Positions 33,682 to 36,355 of a stretch of 36,355 bases of DNA are shown piece by piece; position 1 is the stretch's first letter, and the number at the start of each line of letters is the position of its first letter. The translations under genes and the position numbers were made by a program. Where the stretch lies: positions 1-36,355 of the forward strand of contig CALKEZ010000041.1 in assembly GCA_938084745.1 (NCBI GenBank), read 5' to 3'. The notes under the pieces are model-generated. The model had not been told where the DNA came from. It did not search any database and worked only from the letters and a program-made list of their open reading frames with translations. This DNA comes from an uncultured Gammaproteobacteria bacterium (GTDB taxonomy: Bacteria > Pseudomonadota > Gammaproteobacteria > Eutrophobiales > Eutrophobiaceae).

Positions 33682-33702
33682 TGTCGTATAAGTCATACGA
33701 CA
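33682..33702. promoter_or_regulatory. Palindrome TGTCGTAT-N5-ATACGACA
   Basis: Perfect eight-base arms are separated by five bases. The symmetry and length suit a dimeric regulator such as a GntR-type protein; the family is an inference and no such gene is in the window. As RNA it would form a short hairpin without a T-run. Confidence 0.45.
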
Positions 33703-33752
33703 TGTGTTCTATATATCGTGCATGGATAAAATTGAAGAAAAACAAAAACTGT

Positions 33753-33779
33753 CAGCTGTTTTTTCACAGCTGTTTTTTT
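33753..33779 (+). terminator. Intrinsic terminator
   Basis: The perfect stem CAGCTGT/ACAGCTG, with a six-base T-rich loop, is followed by seven T. An A-rich stretch precedes it. It ends transcription running rightward, 185 bases after the DUF2339 stop. Confidence 0.85.
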
Positions 33780-33882
33780 CTCAACAATAGATTATTCTCG
33801 GATGTGTAATGCGAGAAGTAATCACCAACCCTTAAAATAATGCTGCGATATCAACTGATATCACAGCTAAAGCATGCTTATT

Positions 33883-34092
33883 TTATAGGGGTGTAACGTT
33901 CTCGGCTTGAGGACCTTTTTGACCGGCGGTCACAGTGAATTGTACCTGTTGACCTTCAGCGAGTGTTTTGAAACCAGAGCCATTAATCGCACTGAAATGT
34001 ACGAACACATCGGGACCTTGTTCTTGTTCAATGAATCCAAAGCCTTTTGAATCATTAAAAAATTTTACCTTACCAGTTACTAACTCAGACAT
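33883..34092 (-). CDS. Cold-shock domain protein (CspA family)
   Basis: A 69-residue cold-shock protein, one OB-fold that binds single-stranded RNA/DNA as an RNA chaperone. RNP1 is KGFGFI (residues 16-21) and RNP2 is VFVHFS. It begins [20 protein letters not shown] and ends [12 protein letters not shown] precedes the ATG. The promoter lies about 140 bases upstream, giving a long leader like that of E. coli cspA, so cold-responsive translation is a reasonable inference. Confidence 0.95.
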   Translation of the reverse strand: MSELVTGKVKFFNDSKGFGFIEQEQGPDVFVHFSAINGSGFKTLAEGQQVQFTVTAGQKGPQAENVTPL

Positions 34093-34263
34093 ATCTATTA
34101 CCTATTAAAAATTAAAAAGTGCCAAACTAAGGCTTACTCGCCAAGAAACTGTATTATTGTTTCCGATATACATGACGACATAAACAGCAGGTCTTCACAG
34201 CAAACATCAACAAAATTAATTCCTGACCGAATTCGATTATACCCAGAGAAGTGCGCCAGTCAA
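34093..34263 (-). promoter_or_regulatory. csp promoter and long leader
   Basis: On the minus strand TTGACT (34263-34258) and TATAAT (34241-34236) are 16 bases apart, close to the sigma-70 ideal. Transcription would begin near 34229, leaving a leader of about 135 bases before the csp start codon at 34092. Long leaders are a mark of cold-induced csp genes. I did not find a match to the E. coli cold box by eye. Confidence 0.75.
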
Positions 34264-34361
34264 CGCTGTTCTGATAAATATGCTTCTAACAATGCTGATT
34301 TAAATAGCTATTTTTAGTTAATTTCAATTTACGCGTAAATTGCTGCTTTGATTCCGCTGGC

Positions 34362-35102
34362 TTAATAGAGTGTTTCAGGTAAAAACAGGTTCTCTATACG
34401 TGCATCAAGTTTTATATTTTTGACTTGTTCCGGGTGATACTTTTTCTTGTATTTACTTAAACGAAGAACTTTTTGTCTGGTTTTTTCTATGTCATCATCT
34501 GTCATTGCTGTTCTGATCGATTGTAACTTTTGAGTTATTTCAGTAAAAATTTTATCTTTTTCTTGCTGTTGAAATAGCAGAAGCTGATTTTGCTTACTAT
34601 TATCCTCGTCTTCATTATCGTAAGCATTGTAAATAAAATAATGTCCGGCTATCACCAGCCAGGAGTATGCATTAATTAGATTGCGTTTAATGCCATTGCC
34701 ATTCATGTACATTAAGCCGAGACGATATTGACCTAGTGGGTAGCCTTTTTTGGCAGATTTTTGATAATAGCGCGCCGCTTTTTTCGGATCTCTTGTAATG
34801 CCTTCGCCTAGTTCATACATCAGTCCTAATTTGTAAATGGCATCAGCGCGACCATTTTGGGCTGCTTCTGTAAATAAGGCGAACGACTTATTCAGATCCT
34901 TGGCAACGCCTTGCCCAGCGGCATACATAGAACCGAGTGCATACATTGCCCGGTGGTCACCTCGTTCAGCCAGCGGGATGAATTCTTTTGCTGCGGTTTC
35001 ATAATCGCCATTTAGATAAGCTTGACCACCAGCTTTGAAATCTGCATGGCACAGGGAGGTGAACAGTAATAACAGGGTTAATCGCAGGCTCGCAAATTTC
35101 AT
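34362..35102 (-). CDS. Exported Sel1-repeat protein
   Basis: A 246-residue protein with a signal peptide (MKFASLRLTLLLLFTSLCHA) and a run of TPR/Sel1 units: AYLNGDYETAAKEFIPLAER, then GDHRAMYALGSMYAAGQGVA, GRADAIYKLGLMYELGEGIT and GYPLGQYRLGLMYMNGNGIK. A charged, mainly helical C-terminal third follows (about 155-246). Sel1 proteins bind other proteins; the partner is unknown. It starts two bases after the stop of the degenerate-EAL gene, so the two are almost certainly one operon, which points to a shared signalling or envelope role. Confidence 0.9.
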   Translation of the reverse strand: MKFASLRLTLLLLFTSLCHADFKAGGQAYLNGDYETAAKEFIPLAERGDHRAMYALGSMYAAGQGVAKDLNKSFALFTEAAQNGRADAIYKLGLMYELGEGITRDPKKAARYYQKSAKKGYPLGQYRLGLMYMNGNGIKRNLINAYSWLVIAGHYFIYNAYDNEDEDNSKQNQLLLFQQQEKDKIFTEITQKLQSIRTAMTDDDIEKTRQKVLRLSKYKKKYHPEQVKNIKLDARIENLFLPETLY

Positions 35103-35104
35103 TT

Positions 35105-36355
35105 CTAACTTAGATCAAATGATTCAACGGTACCCGCTTCTATAAGGCTGTTTTGAACTTCGCCTATGAAGCTACCGATGGCATAGTCGGTGCCATTAGT
35201 AATTGCATCGGTAAGTAATGTTGCGTCCTCAATACCGGATGTGATGACCCGTATTCCATTGGATTCCATGTATTGGATTAAGTTTTGTTTGGTATCCTCA
35301 TCTGCGTCGATATCTTTTTCTAGCGGGATAAACGTCTCTGTTAATTGAGGTAATTTATCAACATGCACCATAAGCATCTTAGATTGTGTTAATTGGCAAT
35401 CCATTGTCATGTTCTCGAATTCCATGATATTGGACAGACAAACCCGAAAGTCGTGAGACTTGTGTAATGTATCAATTAAAGGTTTTGCACGTTTTTGATG
35501 CTTTTTATATATATCGACAGGAACATCGAGAATGATAGATTTTCCCGGGGCATATTTTTTTGTTTGGGATAGTATTTTTTGTAGCCAGTTGAATAAACTG
35601 ATGTCTGAAAACCAGGCTTCATTTACCGTAATCATAAAATGATTTTTAGAATTTTCCGCATCGGCTTCGGTGATCCGTAAAAATATCTGTCTCAGGCTCC
35701 ATTCATTAATGACTTTTTGTAATGCAACTGAAAGGAGCGATAAATCGGATAGTTTCTCGTTTACAGCATCTTCATCTTCTCCATCGAGAATTGCTTTAAT
35801 ACCCGTTTTATATAAATTAACACCTGAATCATCATCAAACATGGCCATGACCGGTTGGTAAGTTTGAATGATTCGTTTCTCATCAATTAGTTTTTGAATA
35901 TGGATCTCAATATTTTGCGTTGATGAATCCGGTGATGTTTTTGTTTCATCTGTTTCGGTTGTCAGTGGCTCAGCTTTTGATTCAGGCTCGGTAGTTTGAA
36001 TATTGTCTTCTGCTATTGGCGTTGAGCTATTTGCTTTGGCTTCTGTAATGGCTTTTAATTCAGCCTCTAATTTATCTTTAGTTGCCCTGGCCGCATTCAT
36101 TTCCGCTTCGGCTTTCTCTTTGGCTTCTGTAATGGCTTTTAATTCAGCCTCTATTTTATCTTTGGCTGCTATAGCCGCCTTCGCTTCCGCTTCGGCCTTG
36201 TCTTTGGCATCCTGCTCAGCGCGTGCCTTCGCTTCCGCTTCGGCCTTGTCTTTGGCATCCTGCTCAGCGCGTGCCTTTGCTTCCGCTTCGGCCTTGTCTT
36301 TGGCTTCCTGCTCAGCGCGTGCCTTCGCTTCCGCTTCGGCCTTGTCTTTGGCTTC
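35105..36355 (-). CDS. Coiled-coil repeat protein with degenerate EAL-like domain (partial)
   Basis: The frame is open to the right edge, so the N-terminus is missing; 416 residues are visible. The first part is a coiled coil with a 16-residue repeat (EAKDKAEAEAKARAEQ-like) and a looser AELKAITEAKEK repeat, then an acidic Ser/Thr-rich linker. The last 260 residues follow the EAL phosphodiesterase layout: IIQTYQPVMAMFDDDSGVNL, a vNlS-like MITVNEAWF, LQKILSQTKKYAPGKSIILD, and GIRVITSGIEDATLLTDAIT plus the TDYAIGSF ending. The EAL triad is replaced (YKTGIKA) and most metal ligands are not recognisable, so it probably binds c-di-GMP or proteins rather than hydrolysing the dinucleotide, as FimX- and LapD-type domains do. 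No catalysis is expected. The ATG at 36100 is internal and should not be used as the start. Confidence 0.8.
   Translation of the reverse strand, partial: EAKDKAEAEAKARAEQEAKDKAEAEAKARAEQDAKDKAEAEAKARAEQDAKDKAEAEAKAAIAAKDKIEAELKAITEAKEKAEAEMNAARATKDKLEAELKAITEAKANSSTPIAEDNIQTTEPESKAEPLTTETDETKTSPDSSTQNIEIHIQKLIDEKRIIQTYQPVMAMFDDDSGVNLYKTGIKAILDGEDEDAVNEKLSDLSLLSVALQKVINEWSLRQIFLRITEADAENSKNHFMITVNEAWFSDISLFNWLQKILSQTKKYAPGKSIILDVPVDIYKKHQKRAKPLIDTLHKSHDFRVCLSNIMEFENMTMDCQLTQSKMLMVHVDKLPQLTETFIPLEKDIDADEDTKQNLIQYMESNGIRVITSGIEDATLLTDAITNGTDYAIGSFIGEVQNSLIEAGTVESFDLS
36183..36355 (-). repeat. 48-nt in-frame tandem repeat
   Basis: Copies begin at 36183, 36231, 36279 and 36327 (the last cut by the edge). 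They are almost identical and encode the 16-residue coiled-coil unit. The near-identity points to recent duplication or conversion and to length variation between strains. Confidence 0.9.

Larger units (their letters stand above)
33568..33882. other. Intergenic region without a gene, with palindrome and terminator
   Basis: No convincing protein-coding frame is seen. It holds a perfect eight-base inverted repeat (33682-33702) and an intrinsic terminator (33753-33779). The 50 bases between contain TATATAT at 33710-33716. A short unannotated RNA ending at the terminator is possible, or the terminator belongs to the DUF2339 transcript. Confidence 0.5.

Noticed and set aside
36183..36355. CRISPR-like regular repeats
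   Set aside because: The 48-base copies are contiguous with no spacers and lie in frame inside a coding region.

Overview
The window reads as chromosomal DNA of an AT-leaning (roughly 40-45% GC by eye) gammaproteobacterium. The gene content supports this (sohB, avtA, DUF2333, DUF2339, DUF3240, a DmeF-type CDF transporter, HME-RND efflux, a CspA-type protein), but no rRNA or marker gene fixes the taxon. I see no tRNA, rRNA, CRISPR array or intact insertion sequence.

Layout. 0.1-0.9 kb: a diguanylate cyclase behind a repeated coiled coil. 1.0-2.7 kb: a short probable gene remnant, then a Y-family DNA polymerase with a promoter carrying a GTTC-N7-GTTC direct repeat and a leader packed with five hairpins. 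2.7-7.8 kb: a TetR regulator, an MMPL/RND permease, a LolA-like periplasmic protein and an outer-membrane barrel, with matching palindromic sites before the regulator and before the permease. 7.8-9.8 kb: a small exported protein, a Sel1-repeat protein and DUF2333.

9.9-19.4 kb is a metal and redox stretch: dmeF-type CDF exporter, single-domain GDT1/UPF0016 protein, a czcCBA/cus-like operon ending in DUF3240, a cytochrome b561-type protein, a membrane-anchored LuxR-type regulator, and a VIT/CCC1-type transporter split by a -1 frameshift at an A_AAA_AAG heptamer. A decayed M19 dipeptidase follows.

20-21.8 kb: a three-gene detoxification operon (MAPEG, glutathione S-transferase, haloacid dehalogenase). 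21.8-23.4 kb: an exported seven-bladed YVTN propeller and an exported SRPBCC protein. 23.6-26 kb: LemA plus DUF2207. 26-30.7 kb: M28 peptidase, glycerate kinase, valine-pyruvate aminotransferase and SohB. 30.9-33.6 kb: a large DUF2339 membrane protein. 33.6-34.4 kb: a palindrome and an intrinsic terminator with no obvious gene, then a cold-shock gene with a strong promoter and long leader. 34.4 kb to the right edge: a Sel1 protein and a protein with 16-residue coiled-coil repeats and a degenerate EAL-like domain that runs off the window.

The strongest leads are the hairpin-array leader with an alphaproteobacterial-type SOS box on the Y-family polymerase, the -1 frameshift heptamer in the VIT gene, and the TetR operator pair with a probably leaderless regulator mRNA. 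All functional statements rest on motif recognition by eye, not on database searches.
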